From Adenophora triphylla var. japonica (taxonomy: Eukaryota; Streptophyta; Magnoliopsida; Asterales; Campanulaceae), in NCBI GenBank assembly GCA_022495995.1, contig JAFEMH010001236.1, positions 446,384 through 510,383 of the forward strand: a stretch of DNA of 64,000 nt, given 5' to 3'. Position numbers and translations under genes: made by a program. Shown here one piece after another: positions 45,342 to 55,718 of this stretch; positions within the stretch are counted from its first letter, which is position 1; each line of letters opens with the position of its first letter. The notes under the pieces are model-generated. The model saw nothing but the letters and a program-made list of their open reading frames with translations, was not told the DNA's origin and made no database searches.

Positions 45342-47283
45342 GGGTGAGGGCCGATTGACGTTCGCAACTTGAAGAGCAGGGGAGCCTTTGAGGCAGTTAG
45401 AGCGCTGTGGGAGATGCTCCAAGTCGTGGCTCGGGACGGAGAGAGGAGTCCACATCAGTTTGTGGTTGACTCCGGTTTGGCTGGATTTATCAGCACAGTA
45501 GCCGCGGTGGCTTCGAAGTAGAGGGCGAGGGTCGTGCATGTCGCTCTGAGCGAGTACTGGTGGGACACAACCCACACGTTTCACTTCAGGTGGGGGGAGG
45601 CGACTGTGACTCCCACTGACTTTGCAGCGATCACGGGGTTGCCATTCTGGGGCAATCACACTTGTGTGGGTGGATGGCTACACCCCGGGGCAGTTGTCGG
45701 AGCTACTGGGTTTTGATATTACCGATGCCAGGGGCTTGGGCATTCGGTACGGGCCGATGGAGGCTCATCTGAGGAGAGGTATTGGGGCTTATTTGGAGGG
45801 GTCCCTGAGGATGACCGCAGAGCGTCTGGCTCGAGGGTTCTTATGGTTTGCTTTGTCAGCTACCCTGTTTCCTACCGCTGACACGGCATGTTACTTTCCT
45901 TTGCTCGGCTCGCTGACTGATCTGGATACCGTGTGAGGGTTTGCATGGGGGGAGGCTGGACTGGCCGAGCTCTACCACGCTTTGGATAGGTTTTCGCGGG
46001 GAGAGGAGAACACCTTATGCTGCTTTGTGTTTGCTTTGGATGTAAGTTCCCGTCTTTTTCTCTTCCTTGTTCCATTTTGTACTCGTATGTATCTGCTTTG
46101 TAGCTGATATAACTTTCCATGTGTTTGACAGGTGTGGTTTATGGAGGTGTTCCACTCGCAGAGGTGGGAGACCAAGGAGGAGTATGCGTCCTTGTTCCCT
46201 GCCATGTTGATTTGGCAGAAGGAGGCGAAGAAGCCGACGACGTCGATGGAGGGTACTCGACTGACCTACGAGGAGGTGTCTCTGGCCATGAGCCGAGAGT
46301 TTTTCGGGCGGATCCAGCTGACTTGGTGGAACCGGATTGAGGCTTTCGTGGTCCAGGCTGCTAGGGAGGTCACACGTCGGCGGAAGCTGCTGGTGGGGCT
46401 TCATTGTGATGCGATGTACTTGGGCGAGAGGGTGACCTATCAGCATGGTTCGGGTCCCTTCCTATAGTTCCGATGGATCCGCCTCCACATATGTAGTATC
46501 CTTTACTGATACCGATGGAGGATCTGGAACGGTACAGACAGGGTGTGTTCTATACCGAGTTTATCATAGAGGGTTCCGACTATGACATCTTCGTGAGGAC
46601 GAGGCTAAGGAGCCCGCAGGTGCTGCACAGGGAGGGCGAGGGCTCTGCATATCCCCGGGACTACCCGCTCCCTCGCGCTCGGCTGGCGTATGAGGGGCTT
46701 GATGATTCCCGCAGGCGATTGGTGATCCCCATTCCGAAGGAGACGAGGCCTCGGTACAGAGTGAATCCCAATGCTTCGGTGAGTGCTTTGATTTTCTGTA
46801 CTTGATAGTAGCATTCTGCAAATGTTGCATCTGTGCTATCTGTTTGTCTTTTGATGGCTTTCCTGATTTGCAGGTGTCTGGCCGTACGTACAACCAGGCC
46901 GTGAGACGCTTGGATGGGTGGGCCAACTATGCCAGGAGACTCTTGGAGTTCCTGTGGTGTAATTCCCGGAGGAGTGCGGCTGTGCATGAGCCGATGCCAT
47001 CTAGGCCGTCTGCAGCGAGAGATTCGTCTGCCTCCACGAGGCCGGTGGGGGGCGAGACTTCACGCAGGGGTTCGGCCAGTTCTCTGGTGAGACGGTGGGG
47101 TTCGGAGCTCGTCACTCTTCGTTCTCGGGGCACGAACAGGGAGAGTCCTCGGGGACACAGGCGTGGAGGCGGCCTTTCTCGTATTCCCGCCTGGAGGAAT
47201 TTGGAGATTACCTGTCCTCGGTGGATCCGGCTGATGCGGGGCAGTATTTCGAGTGCTCGGATGACGAGCAGGACTCTGAGTAG
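45342..47283 (+). pseudogene. Plant mobile domain (PMD) gene, antisense to its host Tat element, two predicted introns
   Basis: Predicted exons are 45342-46041, 46132-46778 and 46874-47283, with clean GT-AG introns (gtaagt...gacag and gtgagt...tgcag). The upstream cctgcag at 45335-45341 suggests a further 5' exon or leader. The first exon has the PMD core: YWWDTTHTFHFRWGEATVT followed by a TDFAAITGLPF segment, then HTLVWVDGYTPG after a frameshift near 45660. The second has VWFMEVFHSQRWETKEEY. The third is Ser/Arg-rich and ends with an acidic tail at a TAG, 47281-47283. PMD proteins (MAIN/MAIL family) are nuclear proteins linked to transposon silencing, and PMD sequences are known in Ty3 and Mutator elements. 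Breaks near 45520, 45660, 45935, 46466 and 47090 make it non-functional as written. It points opposite to gag-pol. Confidence 0.72.
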
Positions 47284-47819
47284 TCCTCTTTCTTGATTTA
47301 TTTTTAGACAAAATGTGTGTATTTTCCAAACAATTTGACTTGTACTTGAAAAGGGTCTTTGAGGCGGAACCTTGTATTTTGCACATTTATTTAGTGATTA
47401 CCTTCTGTTATTTTTGGCAAATAAGCAAGTAGGTTGATCAAAAATAAATAATAATGGAACATGCACAAAAATTTGAACTGGTCGAAATTTATGCCTATAT
47501 GCACTGTTATTTAATTAATTGCACTGTTGTACGAGCCCAGGGCGGAAGTGGTGTTGGCAGTGGTTGATTTAAACTATGGATGCACGTAGTTTAAATGAGG
47601 CTTGAACAGGATATGGTTTGGAAATGTTTCCAAATTGAGGCAGCTGGCTGCAGAGTTGACCCAGTCAACTTGAAAAACAGTCCGGCTGGACTGGGATTCA
47701 ATTTCCAGATTCTCTTAAATTGCAGTCCAATTTTTTGCAATTGTGAAAACAACACGTTTGCTTTCGATCAACAACTGAATTTCTCTCTTAAATTCTTGAA
47801 GGTTTCCTTTGCTCTTTCC
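47284..47819. other. Spacer between the two antisense ORFs
   Basis: AT-rich with no gene. It would contain the 3' end of the PMD transcript and the leader of the next ORF. cagtccgg(c/a)tggactg-type words at about 47682-47698 recur near 42890 and 42985 in the LTR. Confidence 0.4.
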
Positions 47820-49317
47820 ATGGCTCCCTTTCCTAGGCTATCGTCTCAGATGCAAGAGCGATACTTGGACAACTTCCGGTCGTGGTACGACACCACACGA
47901 GGCAAAGCAAGGGTTTTTTTGAGGGTTGTTACGGGATGAAATCGGTTTGGGCTTTGAAGGAGCTCATGCCGGATTGGGATCTTTTGAGAGTTGCGGCTCG
48001 CTTCTGGGACGTACGGAGGAACGTGTACAGCTTTTCGTATAACGAGATTACGCCCACCTTTGAAGATTTCCTGGCCATATTAGGAGGACCTGAGACGGAA
48101 CAGCTCGTTCTTCCCTTGGCGGGTGGCATGGCCACTGTTGAGAAGTTGGTGTCTCTGCTTGGCATCTCAGCTGAAGAAGCACATGGGATGCTAATACTGA
48201 ACACAGATTATGTTGACATTTTGGGGCTGCCCGATAAATTTGCCGTTGTTGAGGGCAGAATTTTTGCGTGGGATGCCTTTGCTCTGTGCGCAATTGCTAC
48301 TTTGTTCACATTCAAATCCCTGGGTGTGTGCCATCACAGTGTACTGGACCTGGTGAGGCAGTGCCGAAACGAGGGAGACATCGTGCCTTTGATCCTGGGC
48401 GAGACGTTCCTGGGCATAGGTCGGATGGCGACCGACAGCCGATACATGTGGGGAGGGAGTCCCGCTATGCTCACTATGTGGTTGAGGGAGCAATTGCAGA
48501 TGGTGTCTGAGGTGCCAGTATCTTGTGACCCTTGGTCCTTTTCTCGATGTCCTCTGGTGATAGGAGCGATCAGGCTGAATTGGAGCTCTGGATGGCCAGA
48601 CTCTGCACGCATCACTTGCGATGGTGGGTTCCTCATTGGAAGCTACAAACTTGTCAGACCGTTCAGGAGGGTCTCTTGGTTGTTAGAGTACCGGGGTTGT
48701 CCCAGACTGCTTTCTACATTCCATCCTTGATGCTGTGACAGTACGGGCTGGAGCAGCTGCCGTTAATGGGTTTGGGTCATGCTGCTACCTTTGAGGTGCG
48801 ATCTCTTTCGATGGAAGATCCTTCGACGCTATTGCTTCTCACGCGGTTGTGGCAATACACGTCCTTTCCTGCCAGGGTTCTCTTTCACCGGAGAGGGGGC
48901 ATTGTTCTGTCTACGCAGTATCTGAATTAATATGAAGAGTGTATGGGGGAGACACAGATGGCCATTTTGTGGAGAAGGAGTGAGCTGTTGGGCCTTGATT
49001 ACCTTGATGGCTCGACTTTGAGGAGGGCCAAAGCGATGGCTAACCCTCAGAATCGTACTGGGGATGACATGGCTGATTATGAGGCCAATGCTAGTCGGGC
49101 GGCCGATCAAAGCATGGTCATGATGACTCAGAGAGAAGCAGCTCAAGATAGAGCTAGGGAAAGGGCTGCATTGGCAGCTGCAGGCTTGACGGAGGCGTCA
49201 GGAAGGGTCCCTGAGCCAGGTAGAAGGACTACGGGAATATTCCCTGTGAAGGTGAAGAATACTCGCCGCAGAAAAGGGAAGGGAAAGAAGGATAAAGGAC
49301 CAAGTACAGGGGACTAG
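47820..49317 (+). pseudogene. DUF7745-like ORF, antisense to its host Tat element
   Basis: The ATG at 47820 (MAPFPRLSSQMQERYLD) opens the frame. It shifts at a T run near 47920 and continues as a long open frame to 48730 with WALKELMPDWDLLRVAARFW followed by DVRRNVYSFSYNEITPTFED. This layout matches the N-terminal region of the plant DUF7745 family (a repeat of 'FWD...F.F...E.TPT.E.F' type). A C-terminal part resumes at 48943 in another frame, ending in a Lys/Arg-rich tail (KNTRRRKGKGKKDK) at 49317. The function of the family is unknown. It occurs mainly in retroelement contexts in plants, so it is likely element-borne rather than a host gene. Confidence 0.6.
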
Positions 49318-49770
49318 GTCGACCTTGCTGTCCGGAGTATCCACCCACTGTCATTGCAGACACATTAATTGATTAATGTTTTATTGTAGTTTTGCTAGCG
49401 TGTAGCGAGTCAAGAGTTGACCGTGCTTGAACTCATAAAATATTGTTTTAACCGTTATGAATCTGTAGGTTAAATGAAAAGAGTTTTTCGAAACACAAGC
49501 GATTGATGCTTATTTGTTTTTTTTTTGTTTTTTGAGACCGAACCAATGATGGCTGCCTACGTTCCCCTTTTACAATTGGACTAAGGGGCTCAGGTCACCG
49601 TAGTTCGACACTTTAGGTGATATTTGAGAAAAACAAAGACAAAAGAAGTGCGACCCTGATTTTTACCCGGATCATTATCGGGAATGTATCCAGTTGGGTA
49701 TTACTCTTTTAGCACTTTAATTTTACTGAGGGGTGGTGTATGGGGAAGGAGAGTTGACTCGTGCTCTTCC
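49318..49770. other. Non-coding spacer with a conserved paired motif
   Basis: No gene. It contains a ttttttttgtttttt run and, at about 49555-49605, cctacgttcccc...ccgtagttcgac, a motif that recurs at 43525-43563 in the same orientation as cctacgtatccc...cgtagttcat. Confidence 0.5.
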
Positions 49771-52700
49771 TCAAACGAAGTATCTGCGGAGCTTGCTTTC
49801 GTTCACGGGGTTAACGAAAGGGTTCCCGTCCAAATCTGCTAACTTCATGGCTCCTCCGGAGAAGATTCTTTGTACCACGAACGGACCTATCCAGGTAGGC
49901 TCCCACTTTCCGAGGGGATTGGTCTGCGTATGAGGCTTTTCCTTTAGCACCAAGTCGCCTTCTCTGATGTCTCGGATCCTGACTTTCTTATCAAATGCTC
50001 GGGCCATTCTGCTTTGGTTGGCACGAGTGTGTTCCATGGATTTCAGTTTGCGCTCGCCGAGTAGAGCAAGTTCGTCATGACGGCTCTGAAGCCATTCGAC
50101 TTCGTTGATCCCGTTTTCCAAGAGGACTCGGAGGGATGGAATTTCCAATTCCACGGATAACATTGCTTCCATTCCGTAGGTAAGTGCGAAAGGAGTCTCC
50201 CCTGTGGCGGTTCTGACTGATGTTCTGTATCCCCAGAGGGCTAGATGTATCTTCTTGGGCTAATCCCGACCTCTGACGGTCATCTTTCTGATTATCATTG
50301 CGAGAGTCTTGTTTGCTGCCTCTACTGCACCATTAGTCTGTGGTCTGTAGGGAGAAGATTTGTGGCGTGTAACTTTGAACTCGGTCAACAGTTGGTCATA
50401 GTCTCCTTCAAAGTGGGTCCCATTGTCGGATATGATCTCATTGGGCACCCCGTATCTGCACATGATGTTCTCTTCGATGAACTCTGCCACCTTCTTAGAA
50501 TTCAGTACCTTGTATGATCTGGCTTCTACCCATTTGGTGAAGTAGTCGACTGCGACTAATATAAACTCGTGACCATTGCTCCCTGGCGGAGTGATTTTGC
50601 CGATGACGTCGATTCCCCATGTGGTGAAAGGCCATGGCGTAGTCATGCAATATAGTTCGTGAGGAGGGATGTGATTGAGGTTGGAGAACCGTTGACATTT
50701 GTCGCAGCTTCTGACGAACTGGATGCAGTCTGTTTCCATTGATACCCAATAGTATCCCATACGGAGGATGATATGTGTCAATGCTCTGGCGTTCATGTTC
50801 AGATCGCAGGTTCTGTTGTGAACTTCGTTCATTAGCTCGCTGGCTTTTTCTTTATTTACACACCGGAGGAGTGGTCCTTGGTGGCGTTTCTTGTACAACA
50901 TACCCCCCAGAATGACGAAATGGGATGCCAGGCGTTTTAGTGCCATCATGTTTTTGGCTTTGATCCCTTCTTTGTATTTTCCATCTTCACTTGTGAAGGA
51001 AGCTTCTACGTTTTGGAGGTACCGGTAGATTTGATTGTACCAGGGTTCGTCGATCGGTTCATTTTTAACTTCGATCTCACAGCAGTAAGCGGGTGTTTCC
51101 TGTCTGCCTATTTTGAGGGGTTTTACTGATTTCCTTTCGGAAATTTCGACAAGAGATGCTAGGGTAGCCAGGGCATCTGCGAAGCGGTTCCTGTCTCTTG
51201 GCAAATAATGGAAAGAGATGTCCTTGAACTGGGCAATGAGCTCCTCCATGTACGTTTGGTACTTCTGGAGGCCAGAATCTATCGTCTTCCATTTGTTGGA
51301 CACTTGATTGATGATCAATGTTGAGTCTCCGTGTACTTCCAGTTCTGAGATGTTGCGCTCAAGAGCGGCTTCTAGGCCGGCTGTGCAAGCTTCATACTCT
51401 GCTGCATTGTTGGTTGTTGCGAAATTTAGTTTGATGGCTATGGGAGTGTGTTCGTCTTTAGGATCGACCAGGAGCATTCCAATACCATTTCCCTTCTTGT
51501 TGGCTGCCCCATCGAAGAAGAGTTACCAGCGGTTTGCGCTGTCAAGTGAAAAGATCCCGTCATCTAGAAACTGCGGATCAGGACCCTTGGGTTCACTGCT
51601 TGGGAAGTCTGCCAGCTGATCTGCCATTACTCTACCCTTTGTTGATTTTCTCACCATGTACTTGATGTCGAACTCAGCCAGGAAGAATGACCACTTGGCT
51701 AGTCTCATTGACAGGGATGGCTTGTCGAAGAGATATCGGACAGGGTCCATCTTGGAGACCAGGAGCACTGAATGTGACTGCATGTAGTGTTTCAGTTTCT
51801 CGACTACCCATACCAAGGCGGTACAAGTTTTCTCTAATGCTGAGTAGCTGAGTTCACTTCCTTGAAGCTTTCGGCTTACGAAGTAGATTGCATGCTCAAC
51901 TTTGGAATCTTTCTGTTCTTGTGCCAACATTGCTCCGATTGATGTATCTATCACTGTCAGGTACAGGAGGAGTGGCTTGTCTTCATGTGGCGAGCACAAA
52001 ATTGGGGGATTCACCAAGTATGTCTTGATTTTCTCAAAAGCTGTCTGGCACTCGGAGTCCCATTTGATATCGGCATTCTTCTTCATCAGCTTGAACATTG
52101 GCTCGCAGAGAGATGTCAACTGGTTGATGAAGCGACTGATGTACTAAAGTCTTCCCATAAAACTTTTCACTTCTGTCAGTGTCTGAGGTGGCTTCATGTC
52201 GATGATGGCCTTGATTTTCTTGGGATCGGCTTCGATGCCTCTTTCTGTAACCATGTACCCCAGTACTTTGCCTTGCTTGATGCCGAAGGTGCACTTTGCA
52301 GGATTCAATCTCATGGAGTGCCTTCTGAGTCTGTTGAAGAACTTTCTCAAATCTATCATGTGCTGCATGTCTGATCCTCTGGAGTGGATGATCATGTCGT
52401 CGACATACACTTCGATTTCCTTGTGAATCATGTCATGGAAGAGGGCTGTTGTAGCCCGCTGGTAAGTAGCCCCAGCGTTCTTCAAACCGAACAACATGAC
52501 CGTGTAGCAGTATGTCCCCCACTGAGTGGTGAAAGCAGTCTTGGCTTGATCTTCCTCAAACATTTTGATCTGATTGTATCCGGCGAACCCATCCACAAAG
52601 GACTTTACTTTGAAATTTGTCGTGGTGTCGACTAGCATGTCGATGTTGGGCAGTGGGAAATCATCTTTAGGGCTGGCCTTTTTGAGATCTTGGAAATCTA

Positions 52701-53880
52701 TACAGCATCTAACCTTTCCATTGGCCTTGGTGACCATCATAATGTTGGAGATCCAGGTCGGGTACTCAATCACTCTGATGAAACCGACACGGAGCATTTT
52801 CTCAATCTCTTCTTTCACTTGCAAGGACCACTCTGGCTTGATCTTGCGCAATTTCTGCTTGATAGGCTTGGATTCTGGATCCAGGGGAATTATGTGCTCC
52901 ACGATTGAGGGATCGAGTCCTGGCATGTCCTGATATGACCAGGCGAACACGTCAACATACACTTTGAGGAGATCTGTCAGGGCTTCCTTTTCTGCACCGA
53001 CGAAGAAACTGCCCACTTGTGTCTCTTTAGGCTCTTGCACTGACCCCAGGTTCACTTTAGTCATAACCTCTTCGGCAGCTTGGGCCCGATTGTCCTCTTG
53101 GTCTACTACACGCTTGAGAACTTCTTTAATGTATTGTTCATTTAATGTGTCTGCTTCTTTATCAAGTAAGTCATTATTAACATCTTTTAAGTTGTTTGTT
53201 AACTTATCAGTTGTTAAAGTGGCAATGAGGGGATACTCCGAAAGGTCATACTTTTCATTAAATGCGAATGGAAATACATTATTGGCTAGGTTATCATAGT
53301 CTTCCGGCGTAAGGCCGTTGGACAACTCAGAGGACTGGACTTTAATAAGGACTGACTCAGGGGGTTTAAGACCGGGTTTAGGGTGATGTGGGTACAGGCT
53401 CAGCTTGTCTTCCATTTCTGTCTGGCTTGCCCTTGGTCCGGTGAAAGTTACCAAGATTTTCAGTGGCATTGCTGGATGCTTGATGAGGGTTCGGGGGTCG
53501 AGAGGCCTGTCTTCTAATGTCCCGATCATGGCGATCATGCTGTCTTTGGAGCCCAGGTCAATCAGGTTTGTCACCTACATGACTTCTTCAAAAAGACTCT
53601 GTAGAGTGGGTCCACTAAGAGCGTCTTCTATGAATTTTGGTTCCTTCTGCTTTGGAGTTACTGTCTCGAATGTGGACTCGGCGGCTGACCCGAACAGTCT
53701 GTTTCCCATGAAGAGTGTCTCGAGTTGCTCTTTTATGTCTGGGATTCCTTTGAATGTGTACTCATGCTTAACGGTGGTGACAATTGGTCCAGGTAGAGCA
53801 GTGATGTCAAGGAACGCTCCCCTTATCGGATTAGTCTTGAGTCCTCTGAAACGCTTGAGGTCCCATGCTAGCTTTTCCAT
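49771..53880 (-). pseudogene. Tat pol: RT, RNase H, archaeal-type RNase H, integrase
   Basis: A long colinear minus-strand frame. RT (about 53574-52144) has VRCCIDFQDLKKASPKDDFP, FTTQWGTYCYTV and the YVDDMIIHS active site. RNase H (52119-51523) has SIGAMLAQEQKDS. The second, archaeal-type RNase H (about 51477-51180) has NNAAEYEACTAGLEAALERN. The integrase has a decayed zinc region, CDKCQRF, GIDVIGKI, the SDNGTHFEG second Asp and the GAVEAANK Glu, and ends RRYFV at 49771. Only four interruptions occur: TAG near 53575, TAG near 52145, TAA near 51524, TAG near 50262. Each is explained by one C-to-T or G-to-A change in a Gln or Trp codon. Confidence 0.92.
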
Positions 53881-53909
53881 CCTTTCTGTAGTCTCTGTGC
53901 TGACTTTCC

Positions 53910-54206
53910 CTACTTCTTTCTCATCTTCATCGATTCCACTTTCGGTCCCCTCAGTTCTGCTGTCGGTTTCGCTGTTGGTTCCCTCAGTTCTGCTGTCGGT
54001 TCCCTTGTCGGTCCCCTCAGTTCTGCTGTCGGTTCCCTTGTCGGTCCCCTCAGTTCTGCTATCGGTTCTCTTGGTGAAGTAATGAGCGAGGTCGAAACTG
54101 TAAGGTTGGAGGTTGGGTGTGCCGTTAGAGGTTCCCCTTTTGCGGGCTGCTGCCTTGGTGAGGGCGAGCCTTTTGTTTTATTTGATATCAGCTGGTTTTG
54201 GCACAT
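53910..54206 (-). repeat. Minisatellite-coded linker (TREPTAELRGP repeats) upstream of RT
   Basis: Between the G-patch-like segment and RT, a 33-bp unit (cggtcccctcagttctgctgt on plus, then cggttcccttgt) is repeated about three to four times at 53940-54068. It encodes repeats of TREPTAELRGP, a charged flexible linker. Confidence 0.8.
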
Positions 54207-54390
54207 AACCGAGCCCCTGGACTGTAGTGTGGTCCTTGACTTCGATGACTTGGTGTTGGCCTTGTAACCTTTTGCCGAGCCCCAGTCCTGGGATGAAGTT
54301 CATGAGTTTCATCATCTTCATGGCGGGAGGGATTTTGTCCCGAAATAGTGGAAGGTCCACGTTGCATATTTGGATCTTGGAGGTCTCCAA
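54178..54390 (-). pseudogene. Tat G-patch-like segment
   Basis: The frame contains PGLGLGKRLQGQHQVIEV and VQGLGYVPKP, a Gly-rich G-patch-like stretch that many Tat-lineage polyproteins carry between protease and RT. It is separated by small frameshifts from protease on one side and the linker on the other. Confidence 0.65.
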
Positions 54391-54396
54391 AGTGAA

Positions 54397-55291
54397 TCAA
54401 GTTAATTCCATGTCGTCATCATGCTTTATCTCTAACACTGGAATGTCGTTGGTGTTGGTCCCCTCGGTGGTGACGTTGTCGCCGTAGACTGTGGTTAGCT
54501 CGTTGCCTTGCATGAACTTGATACACTGGTGAAGGGTGGATGCCACACCATTTATTTGATGGAGCCAGGGTCGCCCCAGGATGGCTGTGAAAGTGATAGG
54601 AATGTCCAACACTTGGAATTCGGTGGGGATCATTCGCTTGCTGAACCAGATATTTAGGGTAGCAACCCCGAGAACTGTGCGGGAAGTGGAGTCATAGGCC
54701 TTGGCAGTATGGACAGAAGGCTTCAGATTATTGGGCTTGATGTCAAGCAGGTCCATCATCTTGGCGGGCAAGACATTCATTCCGGAACCTCCGTCTACCA
54801 ACGCACGGGGAAGGCGACGCTCGTCCAGCTGGACTGTGATGTAGAGCAGCTCATTGTGATCAGCCTCAAAATTTTGGTAGGTCCAAGTCTGTGAAGGTGA
54901 TGATGTTGCCGTAGTGGATGTTGCCGATCATCTGAATTACTTCGTCTGGGGTTGCGTCCACGGGGACCATGGTGCGGGCCAAACTTTCCTCTAGCTTGAG
55001 CTTGTGAGGATATGAAGATGTGAGCAGGGACCACAGGGAAATGTTCGCCTGGGTCTGCTTGAGCTGAGTGAGGATCGGGTCCTCTTTCACGGAACTTGTG
55101 TCTTTGGGCTGGCCGAGTTGCGGTTCTGGCTCTGCTGGATTTTTAGTGGACTTAGGTGGTAATGCATGGATTTGACCCGATCGGGTCAGGACGCTGACAT
55201 CATGCTTGGTCCCTTCTGAACAGGTTGCTTTGAGCTGAGCCATAGTCAGAGGGGGATTCCTCGAAGCATAGGGCCATATGTCTTCTCTCAA
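54397..55291 (-). pseudogene. Tat gag C-terminal part and aspartic protease
   Basis: The gag-end frame (55291-54866) has VSVLTRSGQIHALPP, DPILTQLKQTQANISLW and MVPVDATPDEVIQMIG, all standard Tat landmarks before protease. After a frameshift near 54866 the protease frame (54801-54397) has ALVDGGSGMNVLPAKMM, the aspartic protease active site with DGG-S, and FTAILGRPWLHQ. Processes the polyprotein. Confidence 0.85.
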
Positions 55292-55718
55292 TTCATTGAT
55301 TGTAGATGCATTCCCGGGAGCTTCGGCAACTTTCGGATTCTGTCCCAGGATATTGGCTTGGGTGCCTCCGCGGGGAGGGAGTTTATGGTTTGTCGCAACT
55401 GCTCGAACGTCAGTGCGCAGCAGTGGTTGCCAGAACTGAACTGTGCGTTGCAGACCATCCGGGGGAGGTTAGAGAGTTCTTGGTTTATGCGAATGGTCTC
55501 CTTGATCTCTTCACGGTATACCGCACTTCTTTCCTTCTTACTGAGCATGCTCAGGGCATTCTGGAGTTGGGTTAGGCGATATTCTTGGTTTGCTAATTTT
55601 CCTCCACTTTTAGCCCAGATCAACTTTCTTGCAGTAGAGCCTACGTCGAGAGTTAGCGCCTGTGTTTCTTCCCACGTGAGAATAGCCAGTGCTTCATGTA
55701 AGTGCTCCAATTTGAGCT
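55288..55718 (-). pseudogene. Tat gag-like fragment, truncated at 55718
   Basis: The minus-strand frame is open from the edge at 55718 to 55288 (EHLHEALAILTWEETQALTL...). It has no initiating context at its right end and continues directly to the start of the other Tat LTR at 55719, so it is the broken middle of gag. A stop or frameshift near 55288 separates it from the gag C-terminal part. Confidence 0.6.

Larger units (their letters stand above)
41917..55718 (-). mobile_element. Tat-lineage Ty3/gypsy element (minus strand), 13.8 kb, with antisense genes
   Basis: On the minus strand the order from right to left is gag C-terminal part, protease, G-patch-like segment, RT, RNase H, a second archaeal-type RNase H, integrase, then a 6-kb region with two opposite-strand ORFs and tandem repeats, then one LTR. 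The dual RNase H and integrase-last order place it in the Tat (Ogre/Retand-like) lineage. The right end appears to be cut within gag by the plus-strand Tat element starting at 55719. The left end joins LTR4 at 41917 without a clean TG/CA terminus, so that boundary is provisional. Confidence 0.85.

Noticed and set aside
53405..54082. 225-codon plus-strand frame rich in Ser, Val and Leu
   Set aside because: It is the antisense shadow of the Tat linker and RT start, with repeats from the 33-bp minisatellite.
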